Source: Gammaproteobacteria bacterium (GTDB lineage: Bacteria > Pseudomonadota > Gammaproteobacteria > Burkholderiales > Rhodocyclaceae). Taken from it: a DNA stretch of 64,000 nt. Numbering within the stretch: the first letter of the stretch is position 1; each line of letters opens with the position of its first letter. The position numbers and the translations under genes were made by a program. Shown piece by piece: positions 27,083-35,948 of the stretch. The notes beneath the pieces were generated by a model that did no database searches, was not told the DNA's origin, and was given only the letters and a program-made list of their open reading frames with translations. Location: the NCBI GenBank assembly GCA_018825305.1, contig JAHJEO010000013.1, forward strand, positions 1 through 64,000. The letters run 5' to 3'.

Positions 27083-27110
27083 TTGCATCTGGTAACAGTT
27101 GACGCATAAT
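27083..27110 (+). promoter_or_regulatory. putative promoter of the Tad/TPS locus
   Basis: TTGCAT (27083-27088) and CATAAT (27105-27110) with a 16-base spacer, in the divergent gap between the Sel1 gene and the pilin gene. Transcription would begin near 27117, about 110 bases before the pilin ATG. Confidence 0.45.
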
Positions 27111-27224
27111 AGACCCGCAGGCCTACGAGCGAGGGAAGAATGCCACCAGCGGTCTGGCGACACCTGTTTTTCCGCGCCTGCATTCATTGATTCGTCCTTT
27201 CAATTCGCCCTGGAGAACCCCGCC

Positions 27225-27488
27225 ATGAATAGCATGTTCAATCGCACCGCCAGCCGTCAGCGCGGTCAAGGCATGACCGAGTACATCATCATCGTCGCCC
27301 TGATCGCGGTCGCCGCCATCGGCGTCTATTCCCTGTTCGGCAAGACCATCCGCAACCAGGTGGCGGGCCTTGCGGGTGAAGTCGCCGGTACCGGTTCGGC
27401 ATCGGCCATCAGCGCCGCGGGTGCGGCCGCGGGTTCCGCCGCGACCACCGCCAATACCGACAAGAAGATGAACACGTACGGCAACTGA
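27225..27488 (+). CDS. flp: Flp-type type IVb pilin
   Basis: An 87-residue prepilin of the Tad pilus. It has a short basic leader ending RGQG, then MTEYIIIVALIAVAAIGVYS: cleavage by a TadV-type peptidase after Gly is expected, and the Glu at position +3 of the mature protein is kept. The C-terminal part is Ala/Gly/Ser-rich. Mature length (~70) fits Flp pilins (50-80). The start at 27225 is preceded by TGGAGAA. It is the first gene of the locus and the only clear major pilin in the window. No prepilin peptidase gene is seen here. Confidence 0.87.
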   Translation: MNSMFNRTASRQRGQGMTEYIIIVALIAVAAIGVYSLFGKTIRNQVAGLAGEVAGTGSASAISAAGAAAGSAATTANTDKKMNTYGN

Positions 27489-27510
27489 CGCCGTCGTTCC
27501 AGGGGTTCGC

Positions 27511-29547
27511 ATGGACAGCTTCCTGCTCCAGCGACCCGGCAGACCAGGGAGCCTGCCGCATTGCGTGCGCCCAGCGCATACGCAACGTGGGCAGGCTCTC
27601 GTTTTTGCGCTGTTCACTTCGGTGCTGGTGATTCTCGCGCTGTTCGTGATGTACAGCATGGGTTCGCAGACAGTCGAGAAAATCAGGTTGCAGAACACGG
27701 CCGATGCCGCCGTCTATAGCGCAACCCTGGCCGAAGCCCGCGACTACAACTATTCCGCTTACACCAACCGCGCCATGATCGCCAATCAGGTCGCCGTGGC
27801 GCAGTTCGTCGGCATGACCTCGTGGTTCCGCAACCTGTCGGCCTTCACCAAGAACAACGATTCAGCCAACTGGGGCCGCAGCGTGTTCTATGAGCTGATG
27901 ATGAACATCTGGCCCGGCGGAACGCTGAAATCGGCCTACAAGACGATCTACAACGTCATCGGCACCGGTGCAGGACTTTTCGACGAGGGCAAGGCTGGCT
28001 CCACCCTGATGAAGGGCGTCATCACGCTGCTCGATGGCCTCAACATGATCTACAGCGAGAGCCAGCGCATCTACCATTACGCCACCGCGCTGACGGTGAC
28101 GCAGACCCTCGGCGTGTTCAACACGCTCGGTGCCAAGCTGGACTCCATGATGGGCGTCTCCATCTTCACCGGGCCACTGTCTATCCTCGACGGCGACGGC
28201 AGCATCATCAAGGCCAATGACGACAAGGCCACATTGACAAGCAGTTCGGCCTTCTACCTCGCCTACCATTTTTACAAGTGGTTCAACTTCACAGAGTTCA
28301 AGGATCCCAACACCGACGGCAAGGACGGCGCCAACGCCGACCGCTTCGCCCAGGTCACGACGGATTCGCTCGATGATTTCTCGCGCGACCGCTCGACCAA
28401 GCCGGCCTGGGGTTTTACCTTCTTCTACGCGCCGCCCCTGACCTTCGTCGACCCGACGGTGTTCATCCCCTACACATCGGGACCGCTGTTCCTGCCGGTG
28501 ATTCACCGTGGCGGCACCGAACTCAAGGTCACCAACGTCGCGGGCACCGGTTCTACCTCGGGAACCGGCAGCGGATCGGGCACCATCGTCGATTGCCACG
28601 GCAACACCGTTTCCGCCACGCCGCCGGCCATCGTCAAGGATTACCACAGCCAGCTTCCGGGCGGATCCTGCGACGGCACGGCCGGCACCGTCCAGCTCGG
28701 CGATGCCGGCCATCCGGCGGGCGGCTACACCTACGTCGACAACCAGTGGGTCGATTCCCGCTGTTTTGGCACGGCGTCGCAGAAGCCGGCAGGCTGTCCT
28801 GCCGTCACCCATACGCCGACGCCGGCTTCGGGGGCCAACAGCAGCGCGAATCCGGGTGCCGTCGGATCTAAAAACAAGAAGAGCTGGACAGCGATGGACG
28901 CATCCAGCTTCTCGGGGCTGGACATCTTCTGGATCAGCATCCTCGGCATACCGATTCCATTGCCGATTCCCTTCGCGCCGCCCTGGATACCGGTGGCACA
29001 CGGCGCGGCCCAATCGGGCAAACAGCTCGACAAACAGAATTCGCTCTCCGGCGACAACAACTTCGGCCGCACCGCCGCCGATGCCTACGGCGAGTCGCTC
29101 AGCAGCTGGCTGACCAAGATCTCGGCGACGATGCAGCAGGAGAAGGGCGCCGGCACCTCCCTCACCTTCAGCCCCAACACTTTTGGCGGCCTCCTCAAGT
29201 ACATGGACGTGAAGGACACCGCCGCCGAGAACCTGACCGGCCCGTCCCTGGTGATCGAGATCGAAAAAGATGTCAGTGACATGCCCAAGAATCCGGCCAC
29301 CGGGCAGTTTGCCACCATCAATGGCGCGCCGAGCAATGGCAAGATGCGCAGCCTCGCCAAGGCCCAGGTCTATTTCTCGCGCCCGACCAACGACAGCGCG
29401 CTGACCTGGTTCAAGCGCACCATCGGCACCGACACCCAGACCGAGCTGGGCAGCCTCTACAACCCCTACTGGCAGGCGCACCTGCTGCCGAACAACTTCA
29501 TCGAGCAGTACATGTCGATGGAGATTCACCGGGCGGGCCTGCTGTGA
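27511..29547 (+). CDS. TadG-like pilus assembly protein
   Basis: A 678-residue protein with an N-terminal TadG/TadE-type region: RGQALVFALFTSVLVILALF (one membrane helix, residues ~26-46), then QTVEKIRLQNTADAAVYSAT, the typical post-helix segment. The long remainder lies outside the membrane, is rich in Gly/Ser/Thr and contains several Cys in the middle (IVDCHGNT, GGSCDGTAG, DSRCFG, AGCPAV). TadG-like proteins are minor pilin-like parts of the machine. The Cys group suggests disulfides formed in the periplasm. Its stop overlaps the next gene by 4 bases. Confidence 0.75.
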   Translation: MDSFLLQRPGRPGSLPHCVRPAHTQRGQALVFALFTSVLVILALFVMYSMGSQTVEKIRLQNTADAAVYSATLAEARDYNYSAYTNRAMIANQVAVAQFVGMTSWFRNLSAFTKNNDSANWGRSVFYELMMNIWPGGTLKSAYKTIYNVIGTGAGLFDEGKAGSTLMKGVITLLDGLNMIYSESQRIYHYATALTVTQTLGVFNTLGAKLDSMMGVSIFTGPLSILDGDGSIIKANDDKATLTSSSAFYLAYHFYKWFNFTEFKDPNTDGKDGANADRFAQVTTDSLDDFSRDRSTKPAWGFTFFYAPPLTFVDPTVFIPYTSGPLFLPVIHRGGTELKVTNVAGTGSTSGTGSGSGTIVDCHGNTVSATPPAIVKDYHSQLPGGSCDGTAGTVQLGDAGHPAGGYTYVDNQWVDSRCFGTASQKPAGCPAVTHTPTPASGANSSANPGAVGSKNKKSWTAMDASSFSGLDIFWISILGIPIPLPIPFAPPWIPVAHGAAQSGKQLDKQNSLSGDNNFGRTAADAYGESLSSWLTKISATMQQEKGAGTSLTFSPNTFGGLLKYMDVKDTAAENLTGPSLVIEIEKDVSDMPKNPATGQFATINGAPSNGKMRSLAKAQVYFSRPTNDSALTWFKRTIGTDTQTELGSLYNPYWQAHLLPNNFIEQYMSMEIHRAGLL

Positions 29548-30512
29548 ACGCCCGGCGCACATCTCGCCAGCGCGGCCAGGCCATGGTCGAGGCACTCATC
29601 GCTGCGGCGCTGGTGCTGGTGCCGCTGTTCCTGGCAATACCGATCATCGCCAAGTACCAGGACATCAAGACCTACACGGTGCAGGCCGCCCGCTATGCGG
29701 CGTGGGAGCGCACGGTCTGGCATGGTGGCGCCGCCGCCGAGAGCTTCGGCCTGGGGTCGGGCAGCACCTTCAGCAACAAGTGGGATGCCAACGAAAAGAC
29801 CGACGAGCAGATCCGCGTCGAGATCGGCGCGCGATTGTTCTCCGACAGCGGCACCACCGCGTTCAAGGATGCCGACAAATCCGGCGGAAGCTGGGTTGGC
29901 GGCAACGCCAAGCAACTCTGGCGCGACCGCCGCGGCAACAAGCTGCTGGTCAGTTATGCCGACATCGACAACAACACGCGCGGCGGCTACACCGCGCTGG
30001 GCAGCTACGACGACGACCTGGCCAGCGACAAGGCGCCCGGCACCATCAACGACCTGCTGACACCGCTGGTGAACATCAGCTCGGTGGTTTCCAGTTTCAT
30101 GGTGGATACCCGCGGCAAGTACACCGCCGAGGTCAAGCTGGCGGTCAAGGACGTGGCGTTCAACACCAACTCGGGACTCGGCAGTTGCAATGGTTGCCCG
30201 GTGGAATACCTTGCAACCAGTACGGCCAGCACCTTCTCCGCCAAGAACGTGATCCTCGCCAACGGCTGGAACGCCAACGGCCCCGGTTCGCTCAGCGAGT
30301 ACAGCACGCCGGAAGGCAAGAAAAAGATGTCCGTCTACAACCAGGTGCGCGGCCTGACGCCGGCCTCGCTGCTGCAGCCCGACGAAGGCGGCGTCTTCGA
30401 CACCGTCATGGACGTGCTGAAGGTCATCGCCCTGATCTTCTTCCCCGAACTCAGCACGCTGGACCTGGGGCGCATCGAGGTCGACCGCGTGCCGGCGGAT
30501 CGCTTGCAGTGA
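29544..30512 (+). CDS. TadE/TadG-like minor pilin
   Basis: A 322-residue protein starting at a GTG that overlaps the previous stop (GTGA). It contains RQRGQAMVEALIAAALVLVP, a pseudopilin-like leader and helix with the Glu typical of TadE, followed by YTVQAARYAAWERTV. The rest is predicted outside the membrane, with a CxxC-like pair (GSCNGCPVEY). Substrate or partner unknown; TadE/F/G proteins are minor pilins that help pilus assembly. The stop again overlaps the next start (GTGA). Confidence 0.75.
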   Translation: MNARRTSRQRGQAMVEALIAAALVLVPLFLAIPIIAKYQDIKTYTVQAARYAAWERTVWHGGAAAESFGLGSGSTFSNKWDANEKTDEQIRVEIGARLFSDSGTTAFKDADKSGGSWVGGNAKQLWRDRRGNKLLVSYADIDNNTRGGYTALGSYDDDLASDKAPGTINDLLTPLVNISSVVSSFMVDTRGKYTAEVKLAVKDVAFNTNSGLGSCNGCPVEYLATSTASTFSAKNVILANGWNANGPGSLSEYSTPEGKKKMSVYNQVRGLTPASLLQPDEGGVFDTVMDVLKVIALIFFPELSTLDLGRIEVDRVPADRLQ

Positions 30513-31198
30513 TACGTGCCCTTGCTGCCCTCCTCCTGCTGATGGCCGGTACCGCGTTTGCGGCCAAGGATCCGCTGCGCGCCTGTCCCGATTTTCCCGC
30601 GCCGAAAAAGGCCAAGCTGCAGGTCGTCGCCCAGCAGATGGACTACAACGGCCTGCCCATGGGCATCCTGCGCCTCGAAAGCGCAGCGCCGCCGGACGAA
30701 ATCCTCGCCTTCTACCGCAAGGAGTGGGCTGCGACCAAGGCGATCCCCGGTCCCGTCGAGTACCCGATGGGGCCCTGGCAGGTCATTGCCTCGCTGCGCG
30801 ACAACTGCTTCTTCACGGTTCAGCTGAAGCCTTTCGGCAGGAACGGCACCGAGGCCATCCTCGGCCTGACCACGCCACCGGGCGGCAAGAGCGTCAAGGA
30901 GGAACTGCCCATGCTGCCGGGCAGCACCCTGATCAACGACATCGCCCACAACGATGCCGGCAAGACCGCGCGCACCGTGGCGCTCCGAAACGGCTTCTCG
31001 CCGGCCGCCAATGCCGACTTCTATCGCCGCAACCTCGGCGACCTCGGCTGGACAGTCACCAACCACTACCGCATGGAAAAGCCGAGCCTGAATGGCGACG
31101 TGATGGTGCTCAAGAACGGCCTGCGCGAACTCAGCATCACCATGACCCGGCAGGGCCGGGAGTCGAACGTGCTGCTCAACTACGTCGACCAGCCATGA
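30509..31198 (+). CDS. exported protein of unknown function in the tad operon
   Basis: A 229-residue protein starting at GTG 30509 (4-base overlap). It has a signal peptide (ALAALLLLMAGTAFAA, residues ~4-19) and a soluble body with two related halves. One half contains LESAAPPDEILAFYRKEWAA and the other RNGFSPAANADFYRRNLGD, each followed by a WQVIAS or WTVTNHY strand. This looks like a duplicated small alpha/beta unit. No family recognised. Two Cys (RACPDFP, RDNCFF) could form a disulfide. Its position between minor pilins and CpaB suggests a periplasmic part of the pilus machine. Confidence 0.75.
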   Translation: MIRALAALLLLMAGTAFAAKDPLRACPDFPAPKKAKLQVVAQQMDYNGLPMGILRLESAAPPDEILAFYRKEWAATKAIPGPVEYPMGPWQVIASLRDNCFFTVQLKPFGRNGTEAILGLTTPPGGKSVKEELPMLPGSTLINDIAHNDAGKTARTVALRNGFSPAANADFYRRNLGDLGWTVTNHYRMEKPSLNGDVMVLKNGLRELSITMTRQGRESNVLLNYVDQP

Positions 31199-31722
31199 CC
31201 GAGCGCCGCCATTTCAGCCGGAACGCGCTGCGGCCCCGGCGGTTTTTCGCCGGCCAGGCCTCGGTCGAATACATCGTGGTGCTGGCCTTCGGCGTCATGA
31301 TCCTGCTGCAGCCCTTCAGCAACCCCGACACGCCCGGCCAGCCCGCCGAGCCGGTGTTGAAGCAGGTGGCGCGGGCCATCAAGGATTACCACAAGGATTA
31401 CACCTACGCCCTGGCGATCGCGCAGATTCCCGATTGCGACTACACCTACGAGACATCGCTCGACCAATGGGCGTCGGCCGACGTCACCAAGTACTTTCCG
31501 ACCATGCCCAACCCGACGCTGACCGTCGGCGTCGATCGTTGCCTCGACTGGCAGAACCTCGCCATCCCGACGCCCACGGTCAGCATCTCCCCCTTCCCCA
31601 CCCTGCCATCGAGTTTCGGCGACGCCATCAAGCAGATCGTCACCGCCGCCATCGACCAGGCCAAGAACGACATGCTCTCCGACATCTCGTCATTCGGCCT
31701 TCCCACCAGCCTTCCCTTCTAG
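31195..31722 (+). CDS. pilin-like single-helix protein of the tad operon
   Basis: A 175-residue protein whose ATG overlaps the previous stop (ATGA). It has a basic leader, then AGQASVEYIVVLAFGVMILL: the G-Q-A-S-V-E-Y pattern is that of Flp/TadE prepilins, with a candidate cleavage after Gly or Ala and the Glu in place. The soluble part (IKDYHKDYTYALAIAQIPDC) has two Cys. It is probably a minor pilin. I cannot assign it to TadE, TadF or TadG. A 45-base gap separates it from cpaB. Confidence 0.7.
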   Translation: MTERRHFSRNALRPRRFFAGQASVEYIVVLAFGVMILLQPFSNPDTPGQPAEPVLKQVARAIKDYHKDYTYALAIAQIPDCDYTYETSLDQWASADVTKYFPTMPNPTLTVGVDRCLDWQNLAIPTPTVSISPFPTLPSSFGDAIKQIVTAAIDQAKNDMLSDISSFGLPTSLPF

Positions 31723-31767
31723 CCCCGCACAGCCCGTCGCTGCCATCACAGTCCGAGGAACCAATCC

Positions 31768-32907
31768 ATGGGTCTCAAACTTCCTTCCCTGCACATCAAC
31801 AGAACCTGGCTGATGCTGCTGGCCGCAATCGGCCTGGCGCTTCTGGCGACCTTCCTCACCACCCGCTACCTCGCTTCGCGCGAGGCCAGCATCGAGGCCG
31901 AACTGGCCGCCCGCGCCCAGCGCGGCGGACCCAAGGTGGCCGTGGTGGTGCCCATCGCCGACACACCGGCCGGCATAGTGCTCGGCGACAACAACGTCGC
32001 CGCGCGCGAGGTGGCGGCCGACCTCGTCTATCCCAACGCCATCCTCGCCAACGATTTCGACAAGTTCAAGGGCCAGGCCCTGATAAAGCCGGTGATGAAG
32101 GGGCGGCCGCTGCTCAAGACCGACCTCAAGCCGGAAATCGCCGATTTCTCCGGCACCCTGGAGGACGGCATCCGCGCCATGACCGTCGATATCGACGAAC
32201 TCAACGCCGTCGCCCACATGGTGCAGCCGGGCAACCGCGTCGACCTCATGCTCGCCATGCAGCGCGACGAAGGCGGCCAGACCGTGGTGCCCTTCATGGA
32301 GCGAATGAAGGTGCTGGCGACCGGCCAGCGCATCGTGCAGGAGGCCGACGAAAAGACGCCCGGCGCAAGAAAAACCTCGACCTACAGCACCCTGACACTC
32401 GAAGTCACGCCGACCCAGGCTGGGCGCCTGACGCTGGCGCAGAACATCGGCAAGCTGCGCTATGTCTTGCGCAACGAGAAGGACGAGGGCAGCGTTGATT
32501 TCTCCGTCAATGCCCAGAATATCTTCGACGAGATTTCGCAACGCCAACGTAATGCCAAGCGCTCGACATCACTGGCCGGAATGGTCGAGTACATCATCGG
32601 CGGCCAGCGCTCCGGCCCCAGCCTCAAGTCGACCGACGTCCCGGTGCCCGGCGCATCCGAATACGGCACGACCGGCGTTCCACCCCTCGTGCCGGCGATC
32701 GCCCCATCCAATCCGGCAGCTGCGGCTGCCGCCGCGGGCAATGCCGCCGCGGGCAATGCCGCCGCAGCAGCCGCGATGGCCGCGGCCGGCAACCCCACTG
32801 CCCCGGCCCCGGCCCGCGCTCCCGCTGCCGCACCGGCGAGCGGAGCCGACAGCAGCGGTCTGACGCCGGCGATGAAGGCCGAGCTCAAGACCCTGATCGA
32901 AAAGTAA
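31768..32907 (+). CDS. cpaB: Flp pilus assembly protein CpaB (RcpC)
   Basis: A 379-residue inner-membrane-anchored periplasmic protein. The N-terminal helix is TWLMLLAAIGLALLATFLTT (residues ~12-31), then an SAF-like domain (VVVPIADTPAGIVLGDNNVA; GRPLLKTDLKP) and the CpaB signature MTVDIDELNAVAHMVQPGNR. The C-terminal ~80 residues are a low-complexity Ala/Pro stretch with an imperfect AAAGNAAAGNA repeat. CpaB works with the CpaC secretin in pilus export. It has a good ribosome site (GAGGAA). First of the block cpaB-cpaC-cpaF-tadB-tadC. Confidence 0.88.
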   Translation: MGLKLPSLHINRTWLMLLAAIGLALLATFLTTRYLASREASIEAELAARAQRGGPKVAVVVPIADTPAGIVLGDNNVAAREVAADLVYPNAILANDFDKFKGQALIKPVMKGRPLLKTDLKPEIADFSGTLEDGIRAMTVDIDELNAVAHMVQPGNRVDLMLAMQRDEGGQTVVPFMERMKVLATGQRIVQEADEKTPGARKTSTYSTLTLEVTPTQAGRLTLAQNIGKLRYVLRNEKDEGSVDFSVNAQNIFDEISQRQRNAKRSTSLAGMVEYIIGGQRSGPSLKSTDVPVPGASEYGTTGVPPLVPAIAPSNPAAAAAAAGNAAAGNAAAAAAMAAAGNPTAPAPARAPAAAPASGADSSGLTPAMKAELKTLIEK

Positions 32908-32926
32908 CCCGCAAAGGACAACCACC

Positions 32927-34213
32927 ATGTTCGGCAAATATTTCTCCCTGTTCTGCGCGGCTTGCGTCCTCGCCCTGTCCGGCACGGCCAATGCGGCTGT
33001 CGAGCCCCCGACGGAACTCGTCATGTTCGTCGGCGAAATCACCTCCATTCCCGCCACCAAGGTACATCGCATCGCCATCGGCAACGGCGCACTGGTCAGC
33101 ACCAAGTTCATCGACGACACCCAGATGCTGCTGATTGCCGAGAGCGTAGGCGATACGTCGCTGGTGATGTGGTCGCCGCAGGGCGTCGTGGAGCGTTACA
33201 TCATCCGCGTCGGCTCCAAGGATTCGAGCTTTGCCTACAAGGCCGCCAAGGAAGTGCTCGGCGACATCAGCGGCATCGAGATCAAGCCGATGGGCCCGCA
33301 GGTCGCCATCACCGGTTCTGCCAGCCCGCCGCAGATCGTCCGCATCACTGCGCTGGCCCAGCGCTTCCCGCAGTTGCTGCCGCTGGTCAAGGAGCTGGAT
33401 GTGGAAATGAAGAAGATGATCTACATGAAAGTGCAGATCCTCGAAGCCAAGAAGAACTTTTCCGAACAGATCGGCATGTCGTGGCCGGGCAGCTTCGTCG
33501 GGCCTTCGGTATCAGTCGCCGGCAACTTCGGCTCGTCGACCAACATTCCCGGCGCGGCAGCGGCGGCCAGCACCGTGCCGCTCACGCTCACCGGCCTGCG
33601 CACCTATGTCGGCATTGCCGGCACCATCCAGAGCGTGATCAACCTGGCCAAGAGCAACGGCGACTTGACGGTGCTCGCCGAGCCCGAACTGTCGGCCCGC
33701 AGCGGCGGCTCGGCGCAGTTCCTCGCCGGTGGCCAGATCCCGATCCAGACGGTGGGCGCGCTCGGCGCCACCAGCATCACCTACAAGGACTACGGCATCA
33801 AGCTCACCATCAAGCCCGCCGCCGACGACAATGGCAACGTGATCGCCGCGATTCGCGCCGAGCTCAGCCAGCTCGACCAATCCAACGCCGTGGCCGGCAC
33901 GCCGGGTTTCCTGACCCGCACCTCGGAAACCGAGATCAACGTCAAGTCAGGGCAGACCATGGTGATTTCCGGCCTGGTCAACCGCGACATGCAAAACGAC
34001 GTCAGCAAGATTCCGGGGCTGGGCGACCTGCCGATCATCGGCCGCCTGTTCCGCTCCGATTCCTTCCGCGGCGGCCGCAGCGACATGCTGATCGCCGTCA
34101 CCCCGGTGGTGGTGGACCCGACATCCTCAATGAACCAGGAGCGCATCGAAAAAGGCCTCGAAATGAAAGAACGCTTCGAGCGCAACCTGAGCAAGAAAGA
34201 CCTCATCGACTGA
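32927..34213 (+). CDS. cpaC: type II/IV secretin CpaC (RcpA)
   Basis: A 428-residue outer-membrane secretin with signal peptide LFCAACVLALSGTANAA (to ~25). An N-terminal region follows in which KVHRIAIGNGALVSTKFIDD resembles the pilus N-domain, then a BON-like part. The secretin core has VLAEPELSARSGGSAQFLAG, the conserved PIQT.., VKSGQTMVISGLV and the end GLGDLPIIGRLFRSDSFRGG with ELLIAVTP-like DMLIAVTPVVV. It forms the outer-membrane pore for the pilus. The length is typical for short CpaC forms. No lipoprotein signal. Confidence 0.93.
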   Translation: MFGKYFSLFCAACVLALSGTANAAVEPPTELVMFVGEITSIPATKVHRIAIGNGALVSTKFIDDTQMLLIAESVGDTSLVMWSPQGVVERYIIRVGSKDSSFAYKAAKEVLGDISGIEIKPMGPQVAITGSASPPQIVRITALAQRFPQLLPLVKELDVEMKKMIYMKVQILEAKKNFSEQIGMSWPGSFVGPSVSVAGNFGSSTNIPGAAAAASTVPLTLTGLRTYVGIAGTIQSVINLAKSNGDLTVLAEPELSARSGGSAQFLAGGQIPIQTVGALGATSITYKDYGIKLTIKPAADDNGNVIAAIRAELSQLDQSNAVAGTPGFLTRTSETEINVKSGQTMVISGLVNRDMQNDVSKIPGLGDLPIIGRLFRSDSFRGGRSDMLIAVTPVVVDPTSSMNQERIEKGLEMKERFERNLSKKDLID

Positions 34214-34223
34214 AGGCGACCCC

Positions 34224-35948
34224 ATGCTGAAGATTGCGGTAACGACACCCAAGGGAAGCACTTCCAACATCGAGTGCATCATCGACAGTTGTGCGGTCGG
34301 CAAGAGCGACGACAACCTGATCCAGTTGCAGGGCTGGACTGTGGCAAAAAAGCACGCCGCCATCCAGCGCAAGCCCGAGGGCGTCTATGTCGAAGACCTC
34401 GGATCGAGCTCGGGCACCGAGGTCAATGGCCGGACAATCACCCGCCACGGCCCGCTCAAGCCCGGTGACAAGATCGCCATCGCCGGCTATACGCTGGAGG
34501 TGCTTGACCTCGAACTGCCCGCGGAGGCCGCGGCGGCACCGGCTGCGGCATCCGCCGCCGCACCGGCCGCACCAACCGCGGCTCCTGCGGCCCCGGCCGC
34601 CGTGCCGCCAGCGCCGACTTTTCAAACTGCCGCTGCGCCGCCCCCGCCACCGTCACTCAGCGACCAGCAGCGCGCCGCCATGACCGGCCACCTCAAGCGC
34701 GTGCACCAGCAGCTGATCAAGCAGATGGACCTGCGCCGCATGGACGTGTCGCGCCAGAGCGAAGAGGAGTTGCGCGAGAACACCCGCACCCTGCTGCAGG
34801 ACATCGTCGGCAAGGACACGGAGCTGCCGCCCGACGTCGACCGCGAGCGCATCATCAAGCAGGTGCTCGACGAAGTGGTCGGCCTCGGCCCGCTCGAAGA
34901 CCTGCTGGCCGACGAGGCGGTGACCGAAATCATGGTCAACCGCTACGACGAGATTTTCGTCGAGCGTTCGGGCCGCCTGACCAAGTCCGACATCACCTTC
35001 ACCAGCGACCTGGCGGTCGTCGGGGCCATCGAACGCATCGTCGCCCCGTTGGGCCGGCGCATCGATGAGTCGTCGCCCATGGTCGACGCCCGCCTCAAGG
35101 ACGGCTCGCGCGTCAACGCCGTGATCCCGCCGCTGGCGCTCAAGGGTGCCAACCTCACCATCCGCAAGTTCTCGAAGAAGAAGCTGCAGGGCGAGGACAT
35201 GGTGCGTTTCGGCTCGATGACGCATGAGATGCTCGGCTTCATGAAAACCGTGGTCGAGCAGAAGGCCAACATGATCATCTCGGGCGGCACCGGATCGGGC
35301 AAGACCACCCTGCTCAACCTGCTGTCCAGTTTTATTCCGCCGGACGAGCGCATCATCACCGTCGAGGATGCGGCCGAACTGCAACTGTCGCAGCCCAACC
35401 TGATCGGCCTCGAATCGCGCCCGGCCAACGCCGAGGGCAAGGGCATGGTGGCCATTCGCGACCTGGTCAAGAACACCCTGCGCATGCGCCCCGACCGCAT
35501 CGTCGTCGGCGAGTGTCGCGGCGGCGAGGCGCTCGACATGCTCACCGCCATGAACACCGGCCACGACGGCTCGCTCACCACCGCCCACGCCAACACCCCG
35601 CGCGACTGCCTCGCCCGACTGGAAGTGATGGTGATGATGTCGGGCCTCGACCTGCCGGTGCGCGCCATCCGCGAGCAGATCGCCTCGGCCATCCGCTTCT
35701 TCATCCAGCAGAGCCGCTTCTCCTGCGGCAGCCGCAAGATCACCCACATCACCGAGGTTACCGGCATGGAGGGCGAGGTCATCAGCCTGCAGGACATCTT
35801 CCTGTTCAAGCAGGAAGGCTTCGGTGCCGACGGCAAGGTCAAGGGCAAGCACATCGCCACCGGCGCCATTCCCGACTTCTACCAGGACCTGAAGAACCGT
35901 GGCATGGACGTCGACCTCTCGGTATTCCAGGCGGGACGGGTGCTATGA
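34224..35948 (+). CDS. cpaF: CpaF/TadA pilus ATPase with N-terminal FHA domain
   Basis: A 574-residue protein with an unusual front. Residues ~1-95 are an FHA domain (VGKSDDNLIQL, KKHAAIQR, VYVEDLGSSSGTEVNGR), which binds phosphothreonine peptides in the family. An Ala/Pro linker spans ~96-150. The secretion ATPase follows: EDLLADEAVTEIMVNRYDEI, Walker A GGTGSGKTT at ~353, Asp box ERIITVEDAAELQL, RPDRIVVGECRGGEALDML and the His box TTAHANTPRDC. It powers pilus assembly. The linker carries an exact dispersed 24-bp motif. The stop overlaps tadB by 4 bases. Confidence 0.93.
   Translation: MLKIAVTTPKGSTSNIECIIDSCAVGKSDDNLIQLQGWTVAKKHAAIQRKPEGVYVEDLGSSSGTEVNGRTITRHGPLKPGDKIAIAGYTLEVLDLELPAEAAAAPAAASAAAPAAPTAAPAAPAAVPPAPTFQTAAAPPPPPSLSDQQRAAMTGHLKRVHQQLIKQMDLRRMDVSRQSEEELRENTRTLLQDIVGKDTELPPDVDRERIIKQVLDEVVGLGPLEDLLADEAVTEIMVNRYDEIFVERSGRLTKSDITFTSDLAVVGAIERIVAPLGRRIDESSPMVDARLKDGSRVNAVIPPLALKGANLTIRKFSKKKLQGEDMVRFGSMTHEMLGFMKTVVEQKANMIISGGTGSGKTTLLNLLSSFIPPDERIITVEDAAELQLSQPNLIGLESRPANAEGKGMVAIRDLVKNTLRMRPDRIVVGECRGGEALDMLTAMNTGHDGSLTTAHANTPRDCLARLEVMVMMSGLDLPVRAIREQIASAIRFFIQQSRFSCGSRKITHITEVTGMEGEVISLQDIFLFKQEGFGADGKVKGKHIATGAIPDFYQDLKNRGMDVDLSVFQAGRVL
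34599..34622 (+). repeat. dispersed 24-bp motif, copy E (in the FHA-ATPase linker)
   Basis: GCCGT GC CGCCAGCGCCGACTTTT, perfect match; translated as VPPAPTF in a low-constraint linker. Confidence 0.7.
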
